DNA of 64,000 nt from Bacillus tuaregi (GCF_900104575.1 NZ_LT629731.1:2062462-2126461), one strand, 5' to 3'; counted from the first letter of the stretch, positions 26,058 through 34,461 are shown. Notes: generated by a model not told the origin, from the sequence alone. Program-made: numbers and translations.

Positions 26058-26801
26058 ATGATTCAAGAAAAAAGATTACCACTAGATAATTTAGAGTCTT
26101 TCCCAGGCAGGTGGCTGGGAGGCCTGTCGTTAATAATAGCACCAATATTATTAGTTGTAGCAGCATTACTTAGAATACAATTTAATTTCTTTTTCCCTGA
26201 TCAATTAGCTGCTTATGAAACACATCCAACCTTAATGCTCACATCCTATAGTCTTTTCTTTATTGGCATGGTTTTATTATTTCCAGCAGTATTAATTCTT
26301 GTTCAGCTAATTAGTAAAAATAAGCCACGTTTAGGATTTTGGGGTGGTCTATTAGTAATAGTTGGTTTATTTGCAAGAGCCTTCCACTCGGGAGTCGATC
26401 ACTTTGCTTTTCAAATTGTTAAAAGTGAAACTGTTGACGTTGCTGCTGATTTTATAGGTGACTTTTATGGGATGTTTCATATCGTTAATATATTAAATTT
26501 TTCTATTCTGTTTGGCTGGATTGTGTTAGCAATAGGAGCATATCTTTCTAAAGTATTTGGTTGGTTCCGTTCTCTTGCATTAGGATTGATGTTTGCATTA
26601 GCGATAGGGGTATTAAAAGGAACGAATATGACAACAATCATCTCTTTAATTGGACTCTGCCTTGCCTTCCCTCCATTAGGAGTACAAGTTCTGAAAAGTG
26701 GAACCAAGCCAAAATTAAAAGCCGTTCTATTTTACATCTTCATTATTGTATTGGTGCTTTGTTCATGGTTATTTATGAGTGAAATGGAAAGACCACATTA
26801 A
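26058..26801 (+). CDS. Hypothetical integral membrane protein
   Basis: A 247-residue protein with about seven hydrophobic segments and a short hydrophilic N-terminus; the ATG has an aggaggag site. No transport or enzyme motif is recognisable, although His residues occur near the middle (AFHSGVDHFAFQIV). Composition and length resemble uncharacterised Bacillus membrane proteins. It is followed by a caggca sequence and a hairpin, so it is likely monocistronic. Confidence 0.65.
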   Translation: MIQEKRLPLDNLESFPGRWLGGLSLIIAPILLVVAALLRIQFNFFFPDQLAAYETHPTLMLTSYSLFFIGMVLLFPAVLILVQLISKNKPRLGFWGGLLVIVGLFARAFHSGVDHFAFQIVKSETVDVAADFIGDFYGMFHIVNILNFSILFGWIVLAIGAYLSKVFGWFRSLALGLMFALAIGVLKGTNMTTIISLIGLCLAFPPLGVQVLKSGTKPKLKAVLFYIFIIVLVLCSWLFMSEMERPH

Positions 26802-26901
26802 AGACTAGGTGACAGGCACCGCCCGAAAAATCTTGTTTCACAGAATGTTCCACAGTGTGTGAGTATGATTTCATTTCGCCAAATAAACAGGGCAGATTTA
26901 A

Positions 26902-26927
26902 GCACCATCCCATTTTTAGGATGGTGC
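26902..26927. terminator. Hairpin between converging genes
   Basis: The stem gcaccatcc/ggatggtgc encloses catttttaa-like loop sequence. It lies between the membrane protein gene and the minus-strand nitroreductase gene, 7 bp from the latter's stop. T tails are modest on both sides. Confidence 0.6.
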
Positions 26928-26934
26928 GTTTAGA

Positions 26935-27678
26935 TTATTTCTCTCCGCCGGGAAATTTTTGTTGCTTTAACATCTCAGCTATTCCGTGATAGTAGGACTT
27001 GCTGAAAAAGTTAGCCACTGATTCTGTCCATGTGCTGGAGCGGTTGTTTTGCTCTCGTTCTTCTAAATATTTTTTATAGGTATCATTATATTGTTCCAAA
27101 AGTGGCATCAGCTCCTGCTGATAGGTTTCTGTATGGTAAACGGCTTCCTTTGGAAGACGAGGCTTTTGATCAGGTACCTGTGCAGGATGTCCAATACATA
27201 AACCTGAAACAGGAATCACATATGGTGGTAGATTAAGCTCCTTAATCACTTCAAGTCCATTTCTTCGAATTCCACCAATCGGAACCGTCCCAAGCCCCAA
27301 TGATTCAGCCGCTGCAACAGCCGTCCCGAGGGCAATGCCTACGTCTGTGGCCCCGACAATGAGTGTATCTATATCGAAAATAGCCTCCATTGATTTGTCT
27401 TCCATTTGACTGGCGAGATAGGTTCGATAAAAGTCAGCGCAAAAGATAAGAAATACGGGTGCTTCAGCAATATGCTTCTGTCCTCCACAAAGCTCTGCTA
27501 ATTTTTTCTTACGTTCAGTATCCTTCACCGCAATGATAGAAAACTGTTGTCCATTAATCCAATTCGGTGCCGTCTGTACGGCCTGAATGATTTGATCCAA
27601 CTCTTTCTCATCGACTGGTTTGTTCTCATAGGACCTTACGGAACGGTGTGAAAGCAATGATTGAATAACCTCGTTCAA
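26935..27678 (-). CDS. Nitroreductase-family FMN oxidoreductase (NfrA/NfsA-like)
   Basis: A 247-residue flavoprotein of the nitroreductase fold. It has the N-terminal HRSVRSYENKPV FMN-binding segment, APNWINGQQFS, and a GLGTVPIGGIRRN motif near residue 130. It would use NADPH (or NADH) and FMN to reduce quinones, nitro compounds or flavin. The C-terminal 45 residues contain the arm that swaps between monomers in NfrA-type enzymes. The start has a ggaggttat site. It is transcribed alone. Confidence 0.88.
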   Translation of the reverse strand: MNEVIQSLLSHRSVRSYENKPVDEKELDQIIQAVQTAPNWINGQQFSIIAVKDTERKKKLAELCGGQKHIAEAPVFLIFCADFYRTYLASQMEDKSMEAIFDIDTLIVGATDVGIALGTAVAAAESLGLGTVPIGGIRRNGLEVIKELNLPPYVIPVSGLCIGHPAQVPDQKPRLPKEAVYHTETYQQELMPLLEQYNDTYKKYLEEREQNNRSSTWTESVANFFSKSYYHGIAEMLKQQKFPGGEK

Positions 27679-27781
27679 CTAAATAACCTCCAGTTTCTTT
27701 TTAATATCTAAAGATAATTGTATCGAAAGCTTATTTATTAAAGCAAGGAAACCGGCTTGTTGGAAATAAAACGATGATACT

Positions 27782-27906
27782 TTATTTGGATTTTCCGTTT
27801 CTTTTATTTTCTAGAATTAGCGTGAGTAATAGTCCACAAAGCGCCCCAATAAGTCCTCCCATGATAGCGCCGATTTGGCTCACAGCTTCGTATCCACGCC
27901 CTTTCT
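27782..27906 (-). pseudogene. Possible remnant of a small membrane protein
   Basis: On the minus strand a frame reads GRGYEAVSQIGAIMGGLIGALCG and continues LLLTLILENKRNGKSK before a TAA at 27782-27784. The Gly-rich hydrophobic segment followed by a Lys-rich tail looks like the C-terminus of a membrane protein. An in-frame stop lies just upstream at about 27907 and there is no ATG with a ribosome binding site. It could be a decayed gene; homology is not recognised. Confidence 0.3.
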
Positions 27907-28099
27907 ACTAATTAGTAGATCAATAATATGGGCAGTTAATTCTTGGCACCCAAATCCTGCTTGGATTTCGGTGCTGAAGCATTTTCTCTATGTTTCCTTG
28001 ATGCAAAGTAAGTGACTTTCACTTCCTATTTTCAGTCATTTGTCATTTTCAGGGTCTATTCTAAAGATAATAAATGGCTACTTAAAGGAGATTTTATGT

Positions 28100-28648
28100 A
28101 TGAAGGTTTTGAAAATGTTGCTCATCGCATTATTCTTTGTTTTTTCACTTAGCTATGTAGCGGTTGGAAGCAACGTCGTTTCGGCTGATGATGATTATGA
28201 AGAAGACTACGAAAACCATGACGAGGAGGAGAAGGAAGAAATTTATGAAGAGTTAGGTGAAACGCTTGGCTGGGCATCGGTTATAGCTATGGTTGCTGCT
28301 GGATTACTATTCCCATTTAGAAAGTCGGCGAAATGGATTGTCATTCATTATCCAAGATTAAAAACTCATTATATTTCGATTGTGAAGTTCTTTGGAAAAT
28401 ACCACTTGGCTATTGGCATCATTGCCTTTGCTGTAACTATTTTTCATGGTGTTACCATGTATCTTAGTGAAGGAAAGCTGGGGGACGATGGTATCATTGG
28501 ATTAGGCTCTGGTATTCTAATGGTCATCGCTGGCATTATCGGATTCTTCCTTTTTAAAAATAAAAAAGTGAAAATACTTCGCACGACACATATGATCTTG
28601 TTTGCCTTTGCATTGCTTATTGGGGTTGTTCATATCATCGCCTCATAG
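28100..28648 (+). CDS. Membrane cytochrome-like protein at the head of the hydrogenase locus
   Basis: A 182-residue exported membrane protein. A signal sequence (residues 3-26, cleavage near VVSA-DD) is followed by a very acidic stretch (DDDYEEDYENHDEEEKEE) and four hydrophobic segments. His residues sit in or at the ends of these segments (IVIHY, KTHYI, KYHLAIG, IFHGVT, TTHMIL, VVHIIAS), which resembles a b-type haem membrane anchor. It may pass electrons from the hydrogenase to the quinone pool. I chose ATG 28100 because aaaggag lies 9 bp upstream; an in-frame start at 28040 lacks a site. It lies about 550 bp before hypA, with a MITE-like repeat and a terminator between, so co-transcription is not shown. 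A ferric reductase-like role is an alternative. Confidence 0.6.
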   Translation: MKVLKMLLIALFFVFSLSYVAVGSNVVSADDDYEEDYENHDEEEKEEIYEELGETLGWASVIAMVAAGLLFPFRKSAKWIVIHYPRLKTHYISIVKFFGKYHLAIGIIAFAVTIFHGVTMYLSEGKLGDDGIIGLGSGILMVIAGIIGFFLFKNKKVKILRTTHMILFAFALLIGVVHIIAS

Positions 28649-28785
28649 TTCAATTTGTAAACTATAGATAATTTCCTTTTTCTTGTGATTATAAACTTTT
28701 GTCAACTATATTTTTCATTTGTCATAGAAATTTCATTTTTAACTTATATGATGGAATCAATAAATTAGTAAAGGTGGTATTTAAA

Positions 28786-28884
28786 ATGATGGAAGCGAAA
28801 GAAAGAATGAACTTTATTTTTAAAGGAATCGGTATGGTAGTGATTGTTGGGGTAGCTTTATTATCAGGAGGCTTGCTTGGATAA
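28786..28884 (+). CDS. 32-residue single-span membrane peptide
   Basis: A very short open frame, MMEAKERMNFIFKGIG followed by MVVIVGVALLSGGLLG, with a good aaaggtggt site about 8 bp before the ATG. It has a charged N-terminus and one hydrophobic helix. The ribosome binding site and composition make it a plausible small membrane protein, either an accessory subunit of the preceding cytochrome-like protein or a stand-alone peptide. The AT-rich upstream region could hold a promoter. No homology is recognised. Confidence 0.5.
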   Translation: MMEAKERMNFIFKGIGMVVIVGVALLSGGLLG

Positions 28885-28907
28885 GAATTAGGGTTTATTT
28901 ATCGAAT

Positions 28908-29092
28908 TGGCGATGTTATACATGAGTGTTGATTTTTGCTCCAGGCACTTCGCGCAACTTAAGGCGACCACCGAGCCGACTCGGGCACTACATGTCTGCT
29001 GGGTCTCTTCTTCCTCGCTTCTCCTGCTGGAGTCTTTGTGTCTGAAACGAAAATCAACCTGCAAATAAGCAACATTATACTTTAACACAGCA
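28908..29092. repeat. Family B MITE-like repeat, copy B2 (inverted)
   Basis: The reverse-orientation counterpart of B1. It contains gttgatttttgctccaggc at the left and gaaaatcaacctgc at the right, with outer gttatacatgagt and ttaacacagc ends. The centre carries ggcgaccaccgagccgactcg. It separates the cytochrome-like gene pair from hypA. Confidence 0.7.
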
Positions 29093-29100
29093 ATCGAAGT

Positions 29101-29143
29101 AAAAAAGACTACGTGAATATATTTCATCCATGTAGTCTTTTTT
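29101..29143. terminator. Terminator upstream of hypA
   Basis: A stem aaaaaagactac/gtagtctttttt with an 18-nt loop, flanked by A and T runs, lies 57 bp before the hypA start. It would stop transcription from the cytochrome-like region before hypA, so hypA needs its own promoter or readthrough. Confidence 0.8.
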
Positions 29144-29199
29144 ACTATATTGCGAGCATAAACATCTGATGAAGGAAAATTTTAGAAGGTGTGTAAAGG

Positions 29200-29559
29200 A
29201 TGCATGAGATGTCTCTAATGTCTGAAATTATTGAAATAGTCTCTAGAGATGCAAGCTTACATGGCTTTAGCAAAGTAGATAAAATTGATCTGATTGTTGG
29301 TGAGTTAGCAAATGTAATGCCAGAGGCTCTTGAGTTAGCCTTTTTCCATTTTCGGCAACAAGGAATCGGCCTTCTTAATGAAAATACGAAATTAGAAATT
29401 ATACGTGAAGTGGCGAAGGCAAAATGTCAAGAGTGTTGGTTTGAATTCACACCTGACTATAGAATCGCGTTATGTCCAAAATGTGGAATTTCAAATGGTC
29501 TACTCGTTTCCGGTGAAACCTTTCAAGTTGAAGCTTACGAAGGAAGTGATGAACTGTGA
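29200..29559 (+). CDS. hypA: Hydrogenase nickel incorporation protein HypA
   Basis: A 119-residue metallochaperone that delivers Ni2+ to the hydrogenase large subunit. The N-terminal M-H-E motif (Met1-His2-Glu3) binds nickel, and the zinc site is formed by C76-x-x-C79 and C92-x-x-C95. The aaagga site precedes the ATG. It is the first gene of the hydrogenase group and the only hyp gene visible; HypB and HypCDEF must be encoded elsewhere if the enzyme is active. About 110 bp separate it from the cytochrome b5-domain gene. Confidence 0.95.
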   Translation: MHEMSLMSEIIEIVSRDASLHGFSKVDKIDLIVGELANVMPEALELAFFHFRQQGIGLLNENTKLEIIREVAKAKCQECWFEFTPDYRIALCPKCGISNGLLVSGETFQVEAYEGSDEL

Positions 29560-29668
29560 CAGTGGATTAGTAGAGAAAAGATGTTTATCGTCAATGCTTT
29601 TGAAGGTGTATGTTCATTTATGTTTGTATGAAGCGGATAGGGGGAAACGGTCTAAAGGGGAGAACATC

Positions 29669-30196
29669 ATGCAAAACATCGAAATGATTAGAATGCAAAT
29701 CCATTTTCTTGTGACACAAGCGCGTCAGGATCTCTATACGTTATCTACCTTGAATGACGCTTCTATGAAACCGCTGATTCTTCAGCGATTATGGGATGCA
29801 TTATCAACAATCCATTTTCTTAGTGAGTGGCTGGCAAATCAAGCGAAGACTAGTTACCCTTTTTCACCTTCACTTCCAGCAATTCCAGTTCCTTCAGGGA
29901 ATTTACATCAAGGACAGATTCCTCCCATTACTCCTTTACCCATTCCACCTATATCACCATCGAATCAACGAACCTTTACAATGGAAGAATTAGCTGCATT
30001 TACTGGGAAAAATGGCAGGTCTGCCTATGTTGCGGTTAATGGTGTTGTCTATGATGTAACGAACAACCGGACATGGGCAGCTGCTACCCACTTTGGCTTA
30101 GTGGCAGGCAAAGATTATACGCAGGAATTTGCTTCATGTCATGCTGGGCAACAATCCATCTTGGCTACACTACCGGTTGTAGGGAGGTTAGTTTAA
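29669..30196 (+). CDS. Cytochrome b5-like haem-binding protein linked to the hydrogenase
   Basis: A 175-residue soluble protein in three parts: a helical N-terminal region (about 1-55), a Pro-rich linker (about 58-98, for example PITPLPIPPISP), and a bacterial cytochrome b5-like domain (about 100-175, from FTMEELAAFTGKNG to VVGRLV). The two likely axial histidines are in ATHFGL and SCHAGQQ, the positions used in related domains of clostridia. It has no signal peptide. The start ATG has aaaggggag upstream; an in-frame extension back to 29405 overlaps hypA and is not supported. Its TAA shares a base with the small subunit ATG (taatg), showing tight coupling. It probably carries electrons from, or docks to, the hydrogenase. 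Confidence 0.75.
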   Translation: MQNIEMIRMQIHFLVTQARQDLYTLSTLNDASMKPLILQRLWDALSTIHFLSEWLANQAKTSYPFSPSLPAIPVPSGNLHQGQIPPITPLPIPPISPSNQRTFTMEELAAFTGKNGRSAYVAVNGVVYDVTNNRTWAAATHFGLVAGKDYTQEFASCHAGQQSILATLPVVGRLV

Positions 30197-31116
30197 TGGA
30201 AGGACCTATTTTGCCACCAGAGTCTTTAACAAATGAAGCCATTGCAGGAAGGTTAACACATACGGCATTGGAGAACCTCCAAAAGGGGTTGATCCAAAAA
30301 CAAAACCTCATTTACTTGGAATTAAACGGTTGTTCCGGTAATATCATTTCCTTGTTAAACGGGCAGAAGCCGGACTTTGAGTACACGTTACAATCGATGG
30401 TTGACCTGAAATATTCGAATAGTTTAATGGCTGCTGAAGGAGAGCAGGCTATCGAGAAACTAATCAAGGCGATGGATGAGGAGTATATTTTAGCCGTAGA
30501 AGGAGCGGTAGCACTTAAAAACAATGGTTTATATAACATTATCGGCAGCTGGGAAGGAAAGCCTCTAACTGGTCTTCAAGCAGCTAAGATGCTCGGGGAA
30601 AAGGCTTCACATATTTTAGCGGTGGGGTCATGTGCCACACATGGAGGGGTGTCTGCGGCTAAACCCAATCCATCCCAATCGGTGGGGCTGCAACAGGTCC
30701 TGCCTGATAAAAATATGATTAAGCTTCCTGGGTGTCCTGTTCACCCGGACTGGTTTTTAGGGACATTAGCGCATTTTTTACTTTATGGAGAGCCGGAAAC
30801 AGATAACTTAGGCCGGCCTTTACTGTTTTATAGCACACTGATCCATGACCGATGTCCAAGAAGACCGTTTTTTGACCGAGGGATTTTTGCTGAAAAATTA
30901 GGAGATAAAACCTGTTTATTTAAGCTAGGCTGCCGTGGTCCTGTGACGAGGGTGGATTGTCCAACAAAGCAGTGGAACGGTCATGTGAATTGGCCGATAG
31001 GAGATGATACGCCATGCATTGGCTGTGCTCAGTTTGGTTTTCCAGATGCTATGGCGCCGTTCATCAGCTATGACACGACAAGGGTGGTGAAGAATGAGGA
31101 AGAGAATCGTCATTAA
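30196..31116 (+). CDS. [NiFe]-hydrogenase small subunit with CSGN motif
   Basis: A 306-residue iron-sulfur subunit. Instead of the usual C-x-G-C proximal-cluster motif it has C46-S-G-N49 in LNGCSGNIISLL. Other cluster cysteines are present: GSCATHGG (about 150), the PGCPVHPDW segment, the distal-cluster pair in IHDRCPRR, FKLGCRGPVTRVDCPTKQW, and TPCIGCAQFGFPD. There is no Tat signal peptide, so the enzyme is cytosolic or membrane-associated from the inside. I chose ATG 30196, which has agggaggt 7 bp upstream and overlaps the previous stop. The CxGN form is, as far as I recall, typical of actinobacterial-type high-affinity (group 1h-like) enzymes. It overlaps the large subunit gene by 23 bp. 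The group assignment needs a tree. Confidence 0.9.
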   Translation: MEGPILPPESLTNEAIAGRLTHTALENLQKGLIQKQNLIYLELNGCSGNIISLLNGQKPDFEYTLQSMVDLKYSNSLMAAEGEQAIEKLIKAMDEEYILAVEGAVALKNNGLYNIIGSWEGKPLTGLQAAKMLGEKASHILAVGSCATHGGVSAAKPNPSQSVGLQQVLPDKNMIKLPGCPVHPDWFLGTLAHFLLYGEPETDNLGRPLLFYSTLIHDRCPRRPFFDRGIFAEKLGDKTCLFKLGCRGPVTRVDCPTKQWNGHVNWPIGDDTPCIGCAQFGFPDAMAPFISYDTTRVVKNEEENRH

Positions 31117-32500
31117 TCCGTTGACACGAATTAGTGGTTTTATGGAAATTGATGTCATGATTGACCAGAATCAAGTCATGGATGTGCAAACAAAAGGAAA
31201 TTTATTTCGCGGCTTTGAGCAAATGTTAGTAGGGAGAAGCCCGTTCGATGCCGTTTATTTCACTCAGCGAATATGCGGCATTTGCTCTGCCGCCCACTCC
31301 GTGGCGTCATCCTTAGCTTTAGAAGATGCATTAAATATTGAACCATTAGAACAAGGAAAGTATTTACGCGATATCATCCATTGCTGTGAGTTTCTCCAAA
31401 ATCATATCCGCCATTTTTATCAATATACAGTTCCCGACTTTGTAAAAATTGAACAAAACACTCTTTTCCAGACTGATCATGACGATTATCGATTACCTAA
31501 AAACGTGAATGATCGGATATCACAGCATTACTTTGATTCTCTCAGGTACAGTCGACTGGCACATGAGATGTTAGCCGTTTTAGGTGGAAAAGCACCCCAT
31601 AATCATGGAGTTTTTATTGGAGGAATCACCACACAGGCGACAGCCGAGAAAGTCGTACATATCGATTCTATTTTGGGGAAAATCTCCAGTTTTATCGATG
31701 AAAAAATGATACCTGATGTATATGACATTGCGCGCTACTATGAAGACTATTTTCGTATGGGCGGAGGATATGGGAATCTATTAACCTATGGTGCTTTTAA
31801 CCATTATAAGGAGTTAGGCACCCTATATGCGGATCCTCTTGTCTCCACAATGGAAACAGTTGAAGCATTTAATGAAAGTAAAATTCAAGAAAAAATAGAT
31901 TACTCCTATTTCATACAAAAAACGAACAGCGACCAACCAAATGAACAAGTAACAGAGCCGGATATGGAAAAAGAAAAAGCCTATTCCTGGGTGAAGGCAC
32001 CAAGATACAACGGTCTCCCCTTTGAAGTCGGACCGCTGGCAAGATTAGTATTAAGTGGAGAGTACAGTAATGGAATCTCCGCTATGGATCGAACAATTGC
32101 CAGAGCACTAGAAACAAAGAAAATCGCAGAGATTATGAAAATATTGCTTCAGCAAATCCTTCCAGGTGTAAATATGCAAAAAATATACGAACTTCCAGAA
32201 ACGGCATCTGGAAGGGGGCTAGTGGATACTACGAGGGGGGCGCTGGGACACTGGCTAAAGATTCAAGATAAGAAAATCTCTTTCTATCAAATCATTACAC
32301 CTTCTACATGGGATTTTTCAACGAGGGATGATCATGGTTTTAGAGGTACGGCTGAAGAAGCTTTAGTTGGTACACACATTCAGAATCCAGATAAACCTGC
32401 AGAAATTGGCAGAATCCTACGTTCCTTCGATCCCTGTATGTCCTGCGCAACCCATGTATATAGTCCAGGTAAACAAGTAAAAACGATAAAGGTATATTAA
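31094..32500 (+). CDS. [NiFe]-hydrogenase large (catalytic) subunit
   Basis: A 468-residue catalytic subunit. Both nickel-iron ligand motifs are intact: R-I-C61-G-I-C64 near the N-terminus (L1) and D-P-C448-M-S-C451-A-T-H454 near the C-terminus (L2). The 14 residues after His454 are the peptide removed by the maturation protease once the metal centre is in place. The start MRKRIVINPLTRISGFMEID is typical. Its stop shares a base with the start of the protease gene (taatg). It forms the H2-activating core with the small subunit. It would oxidise H2, or consume trace H2, rather than evolve it if the group 1-like assignment holds. Confidence 0.95.
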   Translation: MRKRIVINPLTRISGFMEIDVMIDQNQVMDVQTKGNLFRGFEQMLVGRSPFDAVYFTQRICGICSAAHSVASSLALEDALNIEPLEQGKYLRDIIHCCEFLQNHIRHFYQYTVPDFVKIEQNTLFQTDHDDYRLPKNVNDRISQHYFDSLRYSRLAHEMLAVLGGKAPHNHGVFIGGITTQATAEKVVHIDSILGKISSFIDEKMIPDVYDIARYYEDYFRMGGGYGNLLTYGAFNHYKELGTLYADPLVSTMETVEAFNESKIQEKIDYSYFIQKTNSDQPNEQVTEPDMEKEKAYSWVKAPRYNGLPFEVGPLARLVLSGEYSNGISAMDRTIARALETKKIAEIMKILLQQILPGVNMQKIYELPETASGRGLVDTTRGALGHWLKIQDKKISFYQIITPSTWDFSTRDDHGFRGTAEEALVGTHIQNPDKPAEIGRILRSFDPCMSCATHVYSPGKQVKTIKVY

Positions 32501-32955
32501 TGGAAAATATCATCGTTTTAGGTATTGGCAACCAATTAATGATGGATGATGGAATCGGAATTTATCTCATTGAGCAGCTATCCAAGCAGAATCGTACGCC
32601 AAATGTAACTTTTTTGATTGGAGAATCAGACATTGATTACTGCTTGGACCAAATCACGCATGCTACATTTGTCATCATTGTAGATACGGTCTGTTCAGGA
32701 AACAAACCAGGAGAGCTTACTGTTTATCCCCTTGCTGGTTTGCATGAATATGTCACTTTAGATATCTCTGCACATAACTTCCACTTATTTCAATCGTTGT
32801 ATCAACAGAAGGAAGCCATAAAGGGTTTTCTCATAGGGGTAGAGCCTCATCAGATAAAATACCTGATTGGATTAAGTGAAACGATAAGAAAAGAATGGCA
32901 GAGGATTCTTCAAGAGGTCTCAGAGACAATTGAGAGATTGATTGGAATGAATTGA
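32500..32955 (+). CDS. Hydrogenase maturation protease (HyaD/HoxM family)
   Basis: A 151-residue endopeptidase with the family start VLGIGNQLMMDDGIGIYL and a nickel-binding acidic residue set in GESD and the VDTVCSG region near residue 67. It recognises the nickel-loaded large subunit and removes its C-terminal peptide after the L2 His. The gene overlaps the large subunit stop by one base, so the two are co-translated. It is the last gene of the hydrogenase group. No hupF, hypC or further accessory gene follows. Confidence 0.9.
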   Translation: MENIIVLGIGNQLMMDDGIGIYLIEQLSKQNRTPNVTFLIGESDIDYCLDQITHATFVIIVDTVCSGNKPGELTVYPLAGLHEYVTLDISAHNFHLFQSLYQQKEAIKGFLIGVEPHQIKYLIGLSETIRKEWQRILQEVSETIERLIGMN

Positions 32956-33130
32956 AAGATGAAACAGAACAGGATCATCGATGATCCTAGGAAAGTAAAG
33001 CAGAAATGAGCTGCAGGCGTTATATGGCGTCGATGAGATGATGATTGTGACGATTACCCCATTCGCTGTGAGATAGCTTCAGTCTTATCAATTGATTGCC
33101 GAGGAGATGTTACATTAAGTGCGGCACTTG

Positions 33131-33216
33131 GGTAGCGGAAGCGCCTTATAGGCGACCGTACTTCGCTTTTTCCGAAAGGTTGGGTAGCCTAGACGCCTTA
33201 TAGGCGACCACAATTT
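33131..33216. repeat. Imperfect tandem repeat of about 52 bp with cgccttataggcg palindromes
   Basis: Two copies of a unit tgggtagc-n5-cgccttataggcgacc-n8-ctttttc start near 33129 and 33181. Each contains the palindrome cgccttataggcg (33142 and 33194), 52 bp apart. The 427-bp stretch between the hydrogenase protease and the macrodomain gene holds nothing else that I can name. The flanking sequence is not coding-like. The function is unknown; it could be a protein-binding site or a small repeat. Confidence 0.55.
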
Positions 33217-33381
33217 GCCTTTTTCTTTCATTTCGGTCGCCAAAACCCTATTATCAAAGCGAAACTAGAACCCCAAAAATCTAAATCAGTGAACTAGTTG
33301 CTTATTCTCCTTTTTCCCTTCAAAAAATCACGGTTAATCGGTATCATGTAGGGAAGAACGAATAGTGGGAAGTGAAAATAG

Positions 33382-34383
33382 ATGCCATTAGAAATGGTCC
33401 GGAATGATATTACGAAGATGAAGGTAGATGCGATTGTGAATGCGGCGAATCCTGCCCTACAAATGGGCGGAGGTGTTTGCGGGGCAATTTTCCGTGCAGC
33501 AGGAGAGAGAGAACTACAGGAGGCATGCAACAAAATTGGAGGCTGTAAGACAGGGGAAGCGGTCATTACTCCTGGATTTATGCTTGAGGCCAAATGGATT
33601 ATTCATACGCCAGGCCCTATTTGGCAGGGCGGTACCCATCACGAAGCGGCCCTGCTAAAAGCCTCGTATCAGAATTCTTTAGAACTTGCGAAGCAGAAGC
33701 AATGCGAATCGATTGCGTTTCCATTGATTTCAACCGGTATTTACGGTTTTCCAAAGGAGGAAGCGTTACACATTGCCGTCACTACTATCAGCTCCTTTTT
33801 GCTTCAGCATGACATGCATGTCTATTTAGTTGTTTTTGACAAAAACTCATTCGGTTTAAGCCAAAAGTTATTTTCTTCCATACATCAATATATCGATGAG
33901 CATTATGTGGAGGAAATCGAAACCACGTTTCAGCGCAATCGAATGGAAGAACCGTACATAGTGGATACTTATCTTGAAGCGGAAATGGACGTGCAGGAAA
34001 TCCAAGTAGAAGAGGACGCATCATTAGATATCCTGCTTAATCAGCTTGACGAATCTTTTTCCAATCAACTGCTCCGAAAAATTGATGAAAAAGGCATGAC
34101 AGACGTCGAAGTGTATAAAAGAGCCAATATGGATCGTCGATTATTTTCGAAAATCCGGAATGGAGCCAATTCTCCGAAGAAGAAGACCGTTCTGGCGTTA
34201 GCGATTGCTTTACAATTAGATGTAGAGGAAACCAGTGCATTATTAGAAGCCGCTGGCTATGCCCTGTCACATAGCCAAAAATTTGATGTCATTATTGAAT
34301 TTTTTATCAAACAAAAGAACTATCATATTCATGAAATCAATGAAGCTCTTTTTGCTTTTGATCAACCGCTGCTTGGTTCCTAA
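33382..34383 (+). CDS. Macrodomain protein with C-terminal helix-turn-helix domain
   Basis: A 333-residue protein. Residues 1-165 are an ADP-ribose-binding macrodomain: DITKMKVDAIVNAANPALQMGGGVCGAIF holds the Asn-rich loop and the GGG..G phosphate loop, and PLISTGIYGFPKEEA forms the second loop. These resemble O-acetyl-ADP-ribose deacetylases (MacroD type). A linker follows, then an all-helical region (about 215-320) with an XRE-like helix-turn-helix (VEVYKRANMDRRLFSKIRNG). Such a fusion could be a regulator that reads or removes ADP-ribose signals. The next gene encodes a VWA protein in the same direction, 80 bp on. The ATG has a gaag-type weak site. Confidence 0.8.
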   Translation: MPLEMVRNDITKMKVDAIVNAANPALQMGGGVCGAIFRAAGERELQEACNKIGGCKTGEAVITPGFMLEAKWIIHTPGPIWQGGTHHEAALLKASYQNSLELAKQKQCESIAFPLISTGIYGFPKEEALHIAVTTISSFLLQHDMHVYLVVFDKNSFGLSQKLFSSIHQYIDEHYVEEIETTFQRNRMEEPYIVDTYLEAEMDVQEIQVEEDASLDILLNQLDESFSNQLLRKIDEKGMTDVEVYKRANMDRRLFSKIRNGANSPKKKTVLALAIALQLDVEETSALLEAAGYALSHSQKFDVIIEFFIKQKNYHIHEINEALFAFDQPLLGS

Positions 34384-34461
34384 TATGTCGCTTTCCAAGC
34401 GACCATTTCTGTCTTGAATCTTGTTATCCTATACGTACAAAGAATACGGAGGGTGATAAGA

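Noticed and set aside
28888-29127. A 79-codon minus-strand frame
   Set aside because: It lies within repeat B2 and the hypA terminator.
33000-33381. CRISPR-like repeats near 33.1-33.2 kb
   Set aside because: There are only two unequal units with partly similar spacers; no array, leader or cas genes.
33440-34270. Alternative frames in the macrodomain gene
   Set aside because: The main frame has clear domain motifs; the others lack start signals and motifs.
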